This document shows positions 1 through 7,012 of a DNA stretch of 7,739 bases, piece after piece. The notes under the pieces were generated by a model. It made no database searches and was not told where the DNA came from. It was given only the letters and a program-made list of their open reading frames with translations. The stretch's first letter is position 1; each line of letters starts with the position of its first letter. The translations under genes and the position numbers were made by a program. The DNA is from SKKL01 sp046543225. Its GTDB lineage: Bacteria > Actinomycetota > Acidimicrobiia > Acidimicrobiales > SKKL01. The DNA lies in contig JBKGZW010000129.1 of the NCBI GenBank assembly GCA_046543225.1, positions 1-7,739 on the forward strand. The letters run 5' to 3'.

Positions 1-967
1 GCTTGGAGGCCGCGGTGCTGTCGACCCCGGCTGGGATCGGCGCATCGGGAGACGAGTCGAGCACCTCGGCGACTCGGCGGCGGGCGATGGCGATGTAGTC
101 GGGGTCGGTGTCGTAGCCGACGTAGCGGCGGTCGAGCCCCGCGGCGGCGACGAGGGCCGAGCCGCTGCCCATGAACGGGTCGAGGACGAGGTCGTCGGCG
201 AAGGTGTAGAGCCGGATGAGCTGGGCGGGCAGCTCGACGGGGAAGGGTGCGGGGTGCCCGACCCGGGTGGCCGACTCGGCGGGGATGTTCCACACGTCGA
301 GGGTGGAGGCCATGAAGTCCTCGGTGCCGATGGTGGCGATGTGTGGCAGACCGCGGTCGCCTCGTTGCCTCGCGGTGAGGGCTCGGTCGAACCGACCTTT
401 GCTGGCGACGATGACGCGTTCGGTCAGATCGCGCAGGACCGGGTTGGCGGGTGATCGGAACGACCCCCAGGCGCACGAGCCGGTCGCCCCCTCACCCTTC
501 TGCCAGACGATCTCCCCCCGGAGCAGCAGCCCGAGACGGTCCTGCAGGATCGTGGTGACGTCGGCGGCGAGGTTGCGGTACGGGCGGCGCCCCAGGTTGG
601 CGACGTTGACCGCGATCCGTCCGCCGGGTTCGAGGACCCGGGTGCACTCGGCGAACACGTCGGCGAGGAGCTCGAGGTACTCGGCGTAGGAGGAGGGCAC
701 GCCGTCGCGATGGAGCTCCTCCTCGTACTGCTTGCCGGCGAAGTAGGGGGGCGAGGTGACCACCAGGGCGACCGAGTTGTCGGCGAGGGTGTGCATGTCG
801 CGAGCGTCGCCGAGCACGAACGGCTCCTCGACCGGCTTGGGGTCGAGCACCGTGTCGTCGTCGCTCAGCTCGGGCGGTCGGAAGCGTGCGTAGAAGCCCG
901 ACGAGTCGTGGCCCTCGCGGCGTGACACGCCGAAGTTCGACGTGGCGGTTCCCTTGGTGCGTGCCAT
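1..967 (-). CDS. Site-specific DNA methyltransferase, beta class, probably N4-cytosine type (3' end outside window)
   Basis: The gene reads leftward from an ATG at 967 and is open to the window edge, giving 322 complete codons; its C-terminus lies outside. The protein should transfer a methyl group from S-adenosylmethionine to an exocyclic amino group in a specific DNA site. Residues 71-75 read TSPPY, the catalytic motif IV; the Ser before PPY is commoner in N4-cytosine than N6-adenine enzymes. Residues 263-270 read DPFMGSGS, the AdoMet-binding motif I, preceded by GHPAPFP at 237-243. Catalytic motif before AdoMet motif defines the beta class. Residues 110-124 (RVLEPGGRIAVNVAN) look like the strand after the catalytic region. 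The start is supported by GAGGAGG 8 nt upstream. No restriction partner is recognisable beyond the divergent HNH gene, so it may be solitary. Family is clear; the target sequence and base are not. Confidence 0.93.
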   Translation of the reverse strand, partial: MARTKGTATSNFGVSRREGHDSSGFYARFRPPELSDDDTVLDPKPVEEPFVLGDARDMHTLADNSVALVVTSPPYFAGKQYEEELHRDGVPSSYAEYLELLADVFAECTRVLEPGGRIAVNVANLGRRPYRNLAADVTTILQDRLGLLLRGEIVWQKGEGATGSCAWGSFRSPANPVLRDLTERVIVASKGRFDRALTARQRGDRGLPHIATIGTEDFMASTLDVWNIPAESATRVGHPAPFPVELPAQLIRLYTFADDLVLDPFMGSGSALVAAAGLDRRYVGYDTDPDYIAIARRRVAEVLDSSPDAPIPAGVDSTAASK

Positions 968-975
968 CCCTGCGC

Positions 976-982
976 CCTCCTC
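976..982 (-). promoter_or_regulatory. Ribosome binding site of the methyltransferase
   Basis: On the minus strand this reads GAGGAGG, a strong Shine-Dalgarno match, 8 nt before the ATG at 967. It fixes the start. A possible -10 hexamer TACGCT (minus strand, 994-989) lies just upstream, but I see no good -35 for it. Confidence 0.7.
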
Positions 983-1013
983 GGGTCGAGCGTAGTCGGG
1001 GGGTGTGACGGCT

Positions 1014-1027
1014 CGCGCGTATGTTCG
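1014..1027 (+). promoter_or_regulatory. Possible second, degenerate LexA box
   Basis: CGCGCGTATGTTCG matches the SOS consensus CGAACRNRYGTTYG at 12 of 14 positions; the two mismatches fall in the left arm. Its right half, ATGTTCG, is an exact copy of that in the main box 30 bp downstream, about three helical turns. It might help LexA bind cooperatively or touch the divergent methyltransferase promoter. It may also be chance. Confidence 0.3.
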
Positions 1028-1035
1028 GGCGCTGC

Positions 1036-1064
1036 TTGACAGGGGAACAGATGTTCGATATGGT
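1036..1064 (+). promoter_or_regulatory. Sigma70-type promoter of the DUF222-HNH gene
   Basis: A perfect -35 hexamer TTGACA (1036-1041) is followed after 17 bp by TATGGT (1059-1064), which matches four of six bases of TATAAT. Transcription would begin near 1071, leaving a leader of about 60 nt before the ATG at 1134. It is the best housekeeping-type promoter in the window. It lies within the longer reading frame that could begin at GTG 1005, which argues against that upstream start. Confidence 0.7.
1044..1057 (+). promoter_or_regulatory. LexA (SOS) box between -35 and -10
   Basis: The sequence GGAACAGATGTTCG matches the mycobacterial/Bacillus-type SOS box CGAACRNRYGTTYG at 13 of 14 positions; only the first base differs. 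The inner arms GAAC and GTTC are perfectly inverted. The box fills most of the 17-bp promoter spacer, so bound LexA would block RNA polymerase. From established knowledge, several 13E12-family (DUF222-HNH) genes of Mycobacterium tuberculosis carry SOS boxes, so the gene behind it fits. Binding itself is inferred. Confidence 0.75.
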
Positions 1065-1081
1065 GGTAGGACTTCCCCATC

Positions 1082-1098
1082 GGAGCCGGTGCGGCTCC
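1082..1098 (+). other. Hairpin in the leader of the DUF222-HNH mRNA
   Basis: GGAGCCG and CGGCTCC form a perfect 7-bp GC-rich stem with a GTG loop, beginning about 11 nt after the predicted transcription start. No run of T follows, so it is not a typical intrinsic terminator. It could stabilise the 5' end or be a protein site; no function is shown. Confidence 0.4.
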
Positions 1099-1133
1099 CT
1101 CCAGTCAGGTCGAGCGCGAAGGGCGCGGTTTCG

Positions 1134-2468
1134 ATGGGTCGGTCCACGGTGGCGAGCAACGACAACGAGGCGGAGCACGTCGAGCGCGGCGAGCGCGTCG
1201 AACCGGCGGTGCTGTCGCCGGGAGCGGCTCGCTACGCAGCGATGTCGCCCGAGGAACGTTCGGTCGCGGTGCAACAGCTCGCCGCGCTCATGGCCGCCAC
1301 CCACGCCGAGCTCCTCGACCTCGTTGCCGCGGTCGACGCCGAGGGCGACTGGGCCGACGACGGCGCCACCGCGGTCGCTCCATGGCTGGTCGGCCAGATC
1401 GGGCTCGCTCGCTCCAACGCGAACGAGTGGGTCCGTGCCGCAGCGACGCTCCAGGATCTCCCCGAGCTGCGCGCGGCCTACGCCGCCGGCGCGCTGTCGT
1501 GGGACCAGGTCCGGCCCGTGACCCGCTTCGTCACCCCCGACGACGATGCCGCTCGAGCCGCCGAGCTTCCGGGCTACAGCGCCGCCCAGATCGCGCTGAT
1601 GGCCCGCCAGTGTCGACCGGTCCCCGACTCCGAGGCTCGCTCCGCCCATGCCCAGCGCGGCTTCGCCTGGCGGCGCGACCACCGGGCGGGTGGCTATCGC
1701 TACCGGGGCTTCCTCCCGTTCGACCAGGGTGAGGCGGTCAACACCACCATCGACCGCCTGGCCGACTCGGCCGGACCCGATCCCGGTACCGGGCGATGGG
1801 AGCCGGCGGTGACCCGCAGGGCCGACGCCCTCCACGACCTCGCAATCCGGGCGCTGGCGGCCGACCCCGACCCCGACCGGGCGTGTGTGGTGATCCACGC
1901 CGATGCCGCCGTGGTCGATGGGGACGAGCCGGGCAACGGGTTCATCGGCGACCTGGCGGTGTGTCGCTCCGGAGTCATGCGGGCGCTCTGCGATGCACGG
2001 GTCGAGGTCGCTCTGCACGGCGAGAACGGCGCCACCGTCGGCGTCGCCCGAGCCACCCAACAGATCCCGTGGTGGCAGCGCCGCCAGGTGCACGGACGCG
2101 ACATCACCTGCCGTGGGTTCGGCTGCCAACGCATCATCCGCCAGATCCATCACATCACCCACTGGTCCAACGGCGGCGAGACCAATCTCGACAACCTGGT
2201 CGGTCTATGCTGGGAGCACCACCGCCTCGTCCACGAAGGCGGGTGGAACATCGAGGGCGACCCCAACGGCGAGATCACCTTCGTCTCACCGAACGGCCGG
2301 CGCCGGTTGCGCAGCCGGCCCCAGCCCCTGCACCCCAAGGTCCGGATCCAGCTTCGCCGCATCGCACAGCAGTGGGGTGCGCCGGTCGGTGGTCTCGGCG
2401 CCGACCGCGACCGGGTCAGGTCGCGTGCGCCAGCGCGGAGGCCAGGGCGGTGGCCGCCGGATCGGTGA
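1134..2468 (+). CDS. DUF222 domain HNH endonuclease-like protein (13E12 repeat family)
   Basis: A 444-residue protein of the actinobacterial DUF222-HNH family, predicted to be a metal-dependent DNA nuclease; the cellular target is unknown. The DUF222 part spans about residues 28-300. It includes a region typical of the family (about 94-126, with ALSWDQV), GYRYRGFLPFDQGEAVN near 187-201 and RRADALHDLAIR at 228-239. The HNH domain is at about 326-372: Cys326 and Cys331, HHITHW from 339, NLDNLVGLC ending at Cys359, then HH at 362-363 and HEGGW from 367. All expected metal and catalytic positions are present. I chose ATG 1134 because the promoter and SOS box lie upstream of it and GAAGGG (1118-1123) precedes it by 10 nt; the frame is open back to GTG 1005. 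Its last 53 nt overlap the end of the opposite-strand lysR gene. It is probably DNA-damage inducible through the SOS box. Confidence 0.9.
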   Translation: MGRSTVASNDNEAEHVERGERVEPAVLSPGAARYAAMSPEERSVAVQQLAALMAATHAELLDLVAAVDAEGDWADDGATAVAPWLVGQIGLARSNANEWVRAAATLQDLPELRAAYAAGALSWDQVRPVTRFVTPDDDAARAAELPGYSAAQIALMARQCRPVPDSEARSAHAQRGFAWRRDHRAGGYRYRGFLPFDQGEAVNTTIDRLADSAGPDPGTGRWEPAVTRRADALHDLAIRALAADPDPDRACVVIHADAAVVDGDEPGNGFIGDLAVCRSGVMRALCDARVEVALHGENGATVGVARATQQIPWWQRRQVHGRDITCRGFGCQRIIRQIHHITHWSNGGETNLDNLVGLCWEHHRLVHEGGWNIEGDPNGEITFVSPNGRRRLRSRPQPLHPKVRIQLRRIAQQWGAPVGGLGADRDRVRSRAPARRPGRWPPDR

Positions 2469-3303
2469 CGGTGTCGGTGCGGCGGGCCAGGACGAGGAGA
2501 CGCTCGGCGACCGGTCGGACCCGGGCAGGTGCCATCGGGTTGCTGCCCGACTCGGCCTGGCTGACCGGCAGCACCGTCCAGCCCAGTCCCAGGGCGACCA
2601 TCTCGCGGAGCACGTCGGGCTGATGGGACTCCGCCACCACCTCGAACGGCGCGCCCGCCCGGGCGACCGCGTCGACGATCAGAGCCCGCGTCGTCGCCCC
2701 GATCGGAAAGGTCACCCACGGTCCCCATTCGCGCGGCGGGCGTGCGGCCACCGCCTCGTCCGGCGCGTACACCCGGAGGGGTTCGACCATCAGCGGGTTC
2801 CAGGCCACGTCGTCGACCGCGGCCGGAGGTTCGACACAGACCACCAGGTCGAGCTCGGCCCGGCGCAACCCGGCGACCAAGGTCCCCGACGGGGCGACCG
2901 TGAGGCGCAGGTCGACCTCGGGGCGTTCGTGACGGAAGCGCCGCAGCACCTCGGGGAAGTGGTGGACCGCGGCGGCGTCGATCATGCCCACCCGGAGCTG
3001 GCCGGTGCGGCCGCGCTGGCGCCCATCGGCCCAGCGGGCGAGATCGCGGGTCCTGGCCACGATCGCCTCGGCGTAGGCGAGCACCTCGTGTGCATCGCCG
3101 GCGATCACGCGCCGGCGGCCGTGGCGCTCGAAGAGCGGAACGCCGATGCGGCGCTCCAGCTCGGCGAGTCCTTGCGACAGGGCCGAGGGACTGACCCCCG
3201 CCGATGCCGCGGCGTCGGCCCAGGTGTCGGAGCGACTCACCGCCACGAGGTACCCGAGCTGTTGGGTGCTCAGGTTGGGAAGCGACTCATCGATGCCGGC
3301 CAC
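2416..3303 (-). CDS. LysR-family transcriptional regulator
   Basis: A 295-residue protein of normal LysR length. Residues 11-70 form the winged helix-turn-helix DNA-binding domain: the helix-turn-helix is at about 28-47 (ADAAASAGVSPSALSQGLAE), followed by LERRIGVPLFERHGRR in the wing. Residues about 100-290 form the periplasmic-binding-protein-like effector domain, starting GQLRVGMIDAA. The start is GTG at 3303, because the conserved LSTQQLGYLVAV helix begins only 11 residues later. There is no Shine-Dalgarno; TAATCT ends 6 nt before the start, suggesting a leaderless mRNA. It is divergent from inositol-3-phosphate synthase across a 71-bp spacer containing a perfect palindrome, the classic LysR arrangement, so the synthase gene is the likely target. 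The effector cannot be told from sequence. The 3' end overlaps the HNH gene. Confidence 0.92.
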   Translation of the reverse strand: MAGIDESLPNLSTQQLGYLVAVSRSDTWADAAASAGVSPSALSQGLAELERRIGVPLFERHGRRRVIAGDAHEVLAYAEAIVARTRDLARWADGRQRGRTGQLRVGMIDAAAVHHFPEVLRRFRHERPEVDLRLTVAPSGTLVAGLRRAELDLVVCVEPPAAVDDVAWNPLMVEPLRVYAPDEAVAARPPREWGPWVTFPIGATTRALIVDAVARAGAPFEVVAESHQPDVLREMVALGLGWTVLPVSQAESGSNPMAPARVRPVAERLLVLARRTDTVTDPAATALASALAHAT

Positions 3304-3309
3304 CGGTGC

Positions 3310-3315
3310 AGATTA
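3310..3315 (-). promoter_or_regulatory. Leaderless -10 element of lysR
   Basis: On the minus strand this reads TAATCT, fitting the actinobacterial TANNNT -10 consensus, and is followed by 6 nt before the GTG start. Transcription would begin at or next to the start codon. No good -35 is visible; the palindrome at 3316-3332 occupies the position of a 17-bp spacer. Confidence 0.5.
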
Positions 3316-3332
3316 GTTCAGCATTGCTGAAC
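3316..3332. promoter_or_regulatory. Perfect 17-bp palindrome, probable LysR operator
   Basis: GTTCAGC-ATT-GCTGAAC is a perfect inverted repeat of 7 bp with a 3-bp centre. It contains the LysR T-N11-A pattern (TCAGCATTGCTGA). It abuts the inferred lysR -10 on one side and is centred about 51 bp before the synthase start. This supports autoregulation of lysR and control of the divergent gene. A second, shorter inverted repeat (GCGCA-TGC-TGCGC, 3340-3352) is centred 22 bp away, about two helical turns, and could be the secondary activation site. Confidence 0.65.
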
Positions 3333-3374
3333 AGAGGTTGCGCATGCTGCGCGAATGCTGATCTGATCATCGGC

Positions 3375-4679
<1,305 letters not shown>

Positions 4680-4702
4680 CCGGTAACGTCGCCCCCGACA
4701 GA

Positions 4703-4710
4703 GAGGGGAG
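4703..4710 (+). promoter_or_regulatory. Ribosome binding site of the CoA transferase gene
   Basis: GAGGGGAG lies 5 nt before the ATG at 4716, the clearest Shine-Dalgarno on the plus strand. TAACGT at 4684-4689 (TANNNT pattern) sits about 26 nt before the start, so a separate promoter is possible; read-through from the synthase gene, 36 nt upstream, is equally plausible. Confidence 0.6.
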
Positions 4711-4715
4711 ACCAC

Positions 4716-5945
4716 ATGCCGGGAGCGCTCGACGACATCTGCGTGCTGGAGCTGGCCAACTGGGTCGCCGGTCCGAGCGCGGGGGCGATCATGGCCGACA
4801 TGGGCGCCAACGTGTTCAAGGTGGAGCCGCTCGCGGGCGACTCGATGCGCAACCGTCTGCGGCAGCCCACCCTGCCCGACGACGCACCTCGCACCGACTT
4901 CCCGTTCCACCTCGACAACCGGGGGAAGCGCTCGATCGCCGTCGATCTCGCCGATCCGCGTGGAGGGGAGCTGGTGCGGGACCTCACGGCCAAGGCCGAC
5001 GTCGTGATCACCAACCTGTTGCCGGCCCGACTCGACCGGTTCGGGTTGGGACCCGACCAGCTGCTCGCCGCGCATCCCGCGCTGATCTACGCGCTGGTCA
5101 CCGGGTACGGCAGCAGCGGCGACGACGCCGACAAGATCGGGTTCGACCTCACCGCCTTCTTCGGTCGCGGCGGCATCATGAGCCTGATCGGCGAGCCCGG
5201 CGATCCACCGCACGCCTTCCGGCCCGGCCAGGGCGACCACGTCACCGGGCTGGCGTTGCTGTCGGCGGTCCTGGCCGCGCTGCGGGTCCGTGACCGCACC
5301 GGCGAAGGTCAAGTGGTCGAGACCGCGCTGATGCGCAGCGCGGCGTGGACCATCGGGTGCGACGTGTCGGTGGCCCTGGTCGACGGGCTCCATCCCAACC
5401 GGCGGGCGCGGAACCAGGCGATCAGCCCGCTCATGACCCGATTCTGTTGCGCCGACGGCGTGTGGGTGAACCTGGCCGCGTTCGACCCCAACCTGTGGGG
5501 CCGGTTCTGCGAGGCGATCGGCCGCCCCGACCTCGCCACCGACGAGCGCTACGCCACCCCGGTCGACCGGTTCCGGAACAACGAGGAGCTGATCGGCCTG
5601 CTCGACGAGGAGTTCGCGACGCGACCCTTCGACGAGTGGGCTCCCCGCCTCGATGCGTCGGGGGTCATCTGGGCCAAGGTGTCCGACCTGGTCGACCTGG
5701 TCGACGATCCCCAGGCCGCCGCCATGGGGATGTACACCGAGATCGACCACCCGGTGGCCGGACGGTTTCGCACCATGACCACCCCGTTCTCGATGTCGGC
5801 GACCCCGCCGGAGGTCCGCGGCCCTGGTCCCGAGGTGGGTGAGCACACCCGTGAGGCGCTGATCGAGCTCGGCATCGACCCGGACCGCATCGCGGGTCTG
5901 GCCGACGATGGTGTGCTGGGCACCTCGGAGGGTCCGACCGAGTAG
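4716..5945 (+). CDS. Family III CoA transferase (CaiB/BaiF-like)
   Basis: A 409-residue protein of the usual length for family III CoA transferases, which move coenzyme A between carboxylic acids, or for related racemases of 2-methylacyl-CoA. The N-terminus (residues 9-37, VLELANWVAGPSAG... through FKVEP) is the family nucleotide/CoA-binding start. NRGKRSIAVDL at 68-78 and LIYALVTGYGSSG at 123-135 are typical. Asp144 in IGFDLTAFF aligns with the catalytic aspartate, followed by GGIMSLIGEPGDPP. The start has a strong Shine-Dalgarno. Its TAG stop forms the first half of a TAGCGT hexamer that is probably the -10 of the next gene. The substrate cannot be read from the sequence: carnitine, bile acid, oxalate and methylacyl-CoA enzymes share these motifs. 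No acyl-CoA dehydrogenase or hydratase gene is beside it. Confidence 0.9.
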   Translation: MPGALDDICVLELANWVAGPSAGAIMADMGANVFKVEPLAGDSMRNRLRQPTLPDDAPRTDFPFHLDNRGKRSIAVDLADPRGGELVRDLTAKADVVITNLLPARLDRFGLGPDQLLAAHPALIYALVTGYGSSGDDADKIGFDLTAFFGRGGIMSLIGEPGDPPHAFRPGQGDHVTGLALLSAVLAALRVRDRTGEGQVVETALMRSAAWTIGCDVSVALVDGLHPNRRARNQAISPLMTRFCCADGVWVNLAAFDPNLWGRFCEAIGRPDLATDERYATPVDRFRNNEELIGLLDEEFATRPFDEWAPRLDASGVIWAKVSDLVDLVDDPQAAAMGMYTEIDHPVAGRFRTMTTPFSMSATPPEVRGPGPEVGEHTREALIELGIDPDRIAGLADDGVLGTSEGPTE

Positions 5946-5948
5946 CGT
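5943..5948 (+). promoter_or_regulatory. Leaderless -10 element of the PIG-L gene, overlapping the previous stop codon
   Basis: TAGCGT fits TANNNT and is followed by 8 nt before ATG 5957, where no Shine-Dalgarno is seen. The first three bases are the TAG stop of the CoA transferase gene. No good -35 is visible. Confidence 0.5.
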
Positions 5949-5956
5949 CGGCCACG

Positions 5957-6691
5957 ATGGCAGCCCCACTGGAGCCACTGCCCGACGACTGGGATCGCTG
6001 CCTGGCCGTCGTCGCCCACCCCGACGACATCGAGTACGGGATCTCGATGGCCGTCGCCCGCTGGACCGGTGAGGGCAAGCAGGTCGGCTACGTCCTGGCC
6101 ACCAGCGGCGAGGCGGGCATCGACGGCGTCCCACCCGACGAAGCAGGGCCGCTGCGCGAGGTCGAACAGCGCAACGCCGCCGCCCTGGTCGGGGTCGACC
6201 ACGTCGAGTTCCTGGGCTTGGCCGACGGGGTGATCGAGTACGGGCTGGCGCTTCGACGCCTGCTGGCGGGGGTCATCCGCCGTCACCGCCCCGACATCAT
6301 CGTGACGATCAACCACGGGCTGACCTTCGGAGGCGGGGCGGGCGACGCGGTGCTGAACATGGCCGACCACCGCCATCTGGGTCTGGCCGTGCTCGACGCT
6401 GCCCGCGACGCCGGCAACCGGTGGGTCTTCACCGATCTGATCGCCGAGGGACTCGAACCCTGGGACGGTGTCCGGTGGGTCGCGGTCTCTGCCACCGGCA
6501 CGCCGACCCATGCTGTCGATGTCACCGGGCACCTCGACACCGGGGTGGCATCGCTGCAAGCGCACCGCGCCTACCTCGATGGCCTCGGCGAGGAGATCGA
6601 CACCCGAGCCATGCTCGAGGGCTTCGCTCGCTCCGGCGGAGAGGGCCTCGGCACCGAGCTGGCGATCGCCTTCGAGCTCGTTCGGGTCTGA
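5957..6691 (+). CDS. PIG-L/LmbE-family zinc deacetylase
   Basis: A 244-residue protein of the PIG-L family, whose members remove acetyl groups from N-acetylglucosaminyl compounds (GlcNAc-phosphatidylinositol, GlcNAc-inositol in mycothiol synthesis, bacillithiol precursors). Residues 20-24 read AHPDD: His21 and Asp24 should bind zinc and Asp23 act as base. The third zinc ligand is His138 in ADHRHLG (136-142). GEAGIDG near 51-57 and PLREVEQRNAAALVGV at 65-80 are typical of the family. No signal peptide is seen, so it is cytoplasmic. It is shorter than MshB (about 300 residues), so I do not call it MshB. An inositol-3-phosphate synthase gene two places upstream makes an inositol-linked substrate attractive, but this is inference. 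The spacing to the CoA transferase gene is 11 nt, yet it seems to have its own promoter. Confidence 0.88.
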   Translation: MAAPLEPLPDDWDRCLAVVAHPDDIEYGISMAVARWTGEGKQVGYVLATSGEAGIDGVPPDEAGPLREVEQRNAAALVGVDHVEFLGLADGVIEYGLALRRLLAGVIRRHRPDIIVTINHGLTFGGGAGDAVLNMADHRHLGLAVLDAARDAGNRWVFTDLIAEGLEPWDGVRWVAVSATGTPTHAVDVTGHLDTGVASLQAHRAYLDGLGEEIDTRAMLEGFARSGGEGLGTELAIAFELVRV

Positions 6692-6721
6692 TCGGGCTTC
6701 TGGCTGCGGGCGCTGACCAAC

Positions 6722-6727
6722 TAGCGT
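6722..6727 (+). promoter_or_regulatory. Leaderless -10 element of hisE
   Basis: TAGCGT, identical to the hexamer before the PIG-L gene, is followed by 6 nt before GTG 6734. No Shine-Dalgarno is present in the 42-nt gap after the PIG-L gene. A weak -35 candidate, TTCTGG (6698-6703), lies 18 bp upstream. Confidence 0.5.
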
Positions 6728-6733
6728 CATCAC

Positions 6734-7012
6734 GTGCTTCTCGACGATCTCGAAGCGGTGTTGCGGTCCCGTCGCGACGAGCCGCCCATGGGCTCCTACA
6801 CGGCCGAGCTGTTGGCGGACCCCGAACGCATCCAGCGCAAGATCATGGAAGAAGCCTTCGAGCTGTGCCTCGAGCTGGGCCGGGCCGAGTCCTCGCCGCA
6901 GCGCACCGCCGAGGAGGCCGCCGATGTCATCTACCACCTGCTGGTCGGGTTGGTCTCAGCAGGGGTTCCGCTGTCCGATGTCATGACCGTGCTGGAGGAT
7001 CGCCGCCGATGA
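6734..7012 (+). CDS. hisE: Phosphoribosyl-ATP pyrophosphohydrolase
   Basis: A 92-residue stand-alone HisE, the second enzyme of histidine synthesis, which hydrolyses phosphoribosyl-ATP to phosphoribosyl-AMP and pyrophosphate. It is an all-alpha MazG-like fold: GSYTAELL at 20-27, KIMEEAFEL at 36-44 and EEAADVIYHLLVGL at 60-73 supply the acidic residues that bind magnesium. Family members usually have KIGEE where this has KIMEE. Length is normal for a monofunctional HisE not fused to HisI. The GTG start is supported by the family N-terminus and by the -10 hexamer 6 nt before it. The stop overlaps the hisG start as ATGA, so the two are translationally coupled. Confidence 0.94.
   Translation: MLLDDLEAVLRSRRDEPPMGSYTAELLADPERIQRKIMEEAFELCLELGRAESSPQRTAEEAADVIYHLLVGLVSAGVPLSDVMTVLEDRRR
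6994..6998 (+). promoter_or_regulatory. Ribosome binding site of hisG inside hisE
   Basis: GGAGG lies 10 nt before ATG 7009, inside the last codons of hisE. It supports the hisG start and, with the ATGA overlap, coupled translation. Confidence 0.6.

Noticed and set aside
1005..1133. An upstream GTG start that would lengthen the HNH protein by 43 residues
   Set aside because: The extension covers the promoter, SOS box and hairpin and looks unlike the family N-terminus; ATG 1134 fits better.
492..2162. A 556-codon minus-strand open frame spanning the methyltransferase and HNH genes
   Set aside because: It is out of frame with the recognisable methyltransferase, crosses the promoter region, and has no recognisable motif.
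2469..3300. Search for an intrinsic terminator between the HNH and lysR genes
   Set aside because: The genes overlap, and no stem followed by a T-run was seen on either strand near the ends.
3204..3374. A longer reading frame for inositol-3-phosphate synthase starting inside lysR
   Set aside because: It would translate the operator region into a non-conserved Cys- and Arg-rich stretch; the family's N-terminal strand starts just after ATG 3375.
5684..5706. Short direct repeats of GACCTGGTC in the CoA transferase gene
   Set aside because: They encode an ordinary Asp-Leu-Val-Asp-Leu-Val stretch; codon bias alone explains them.
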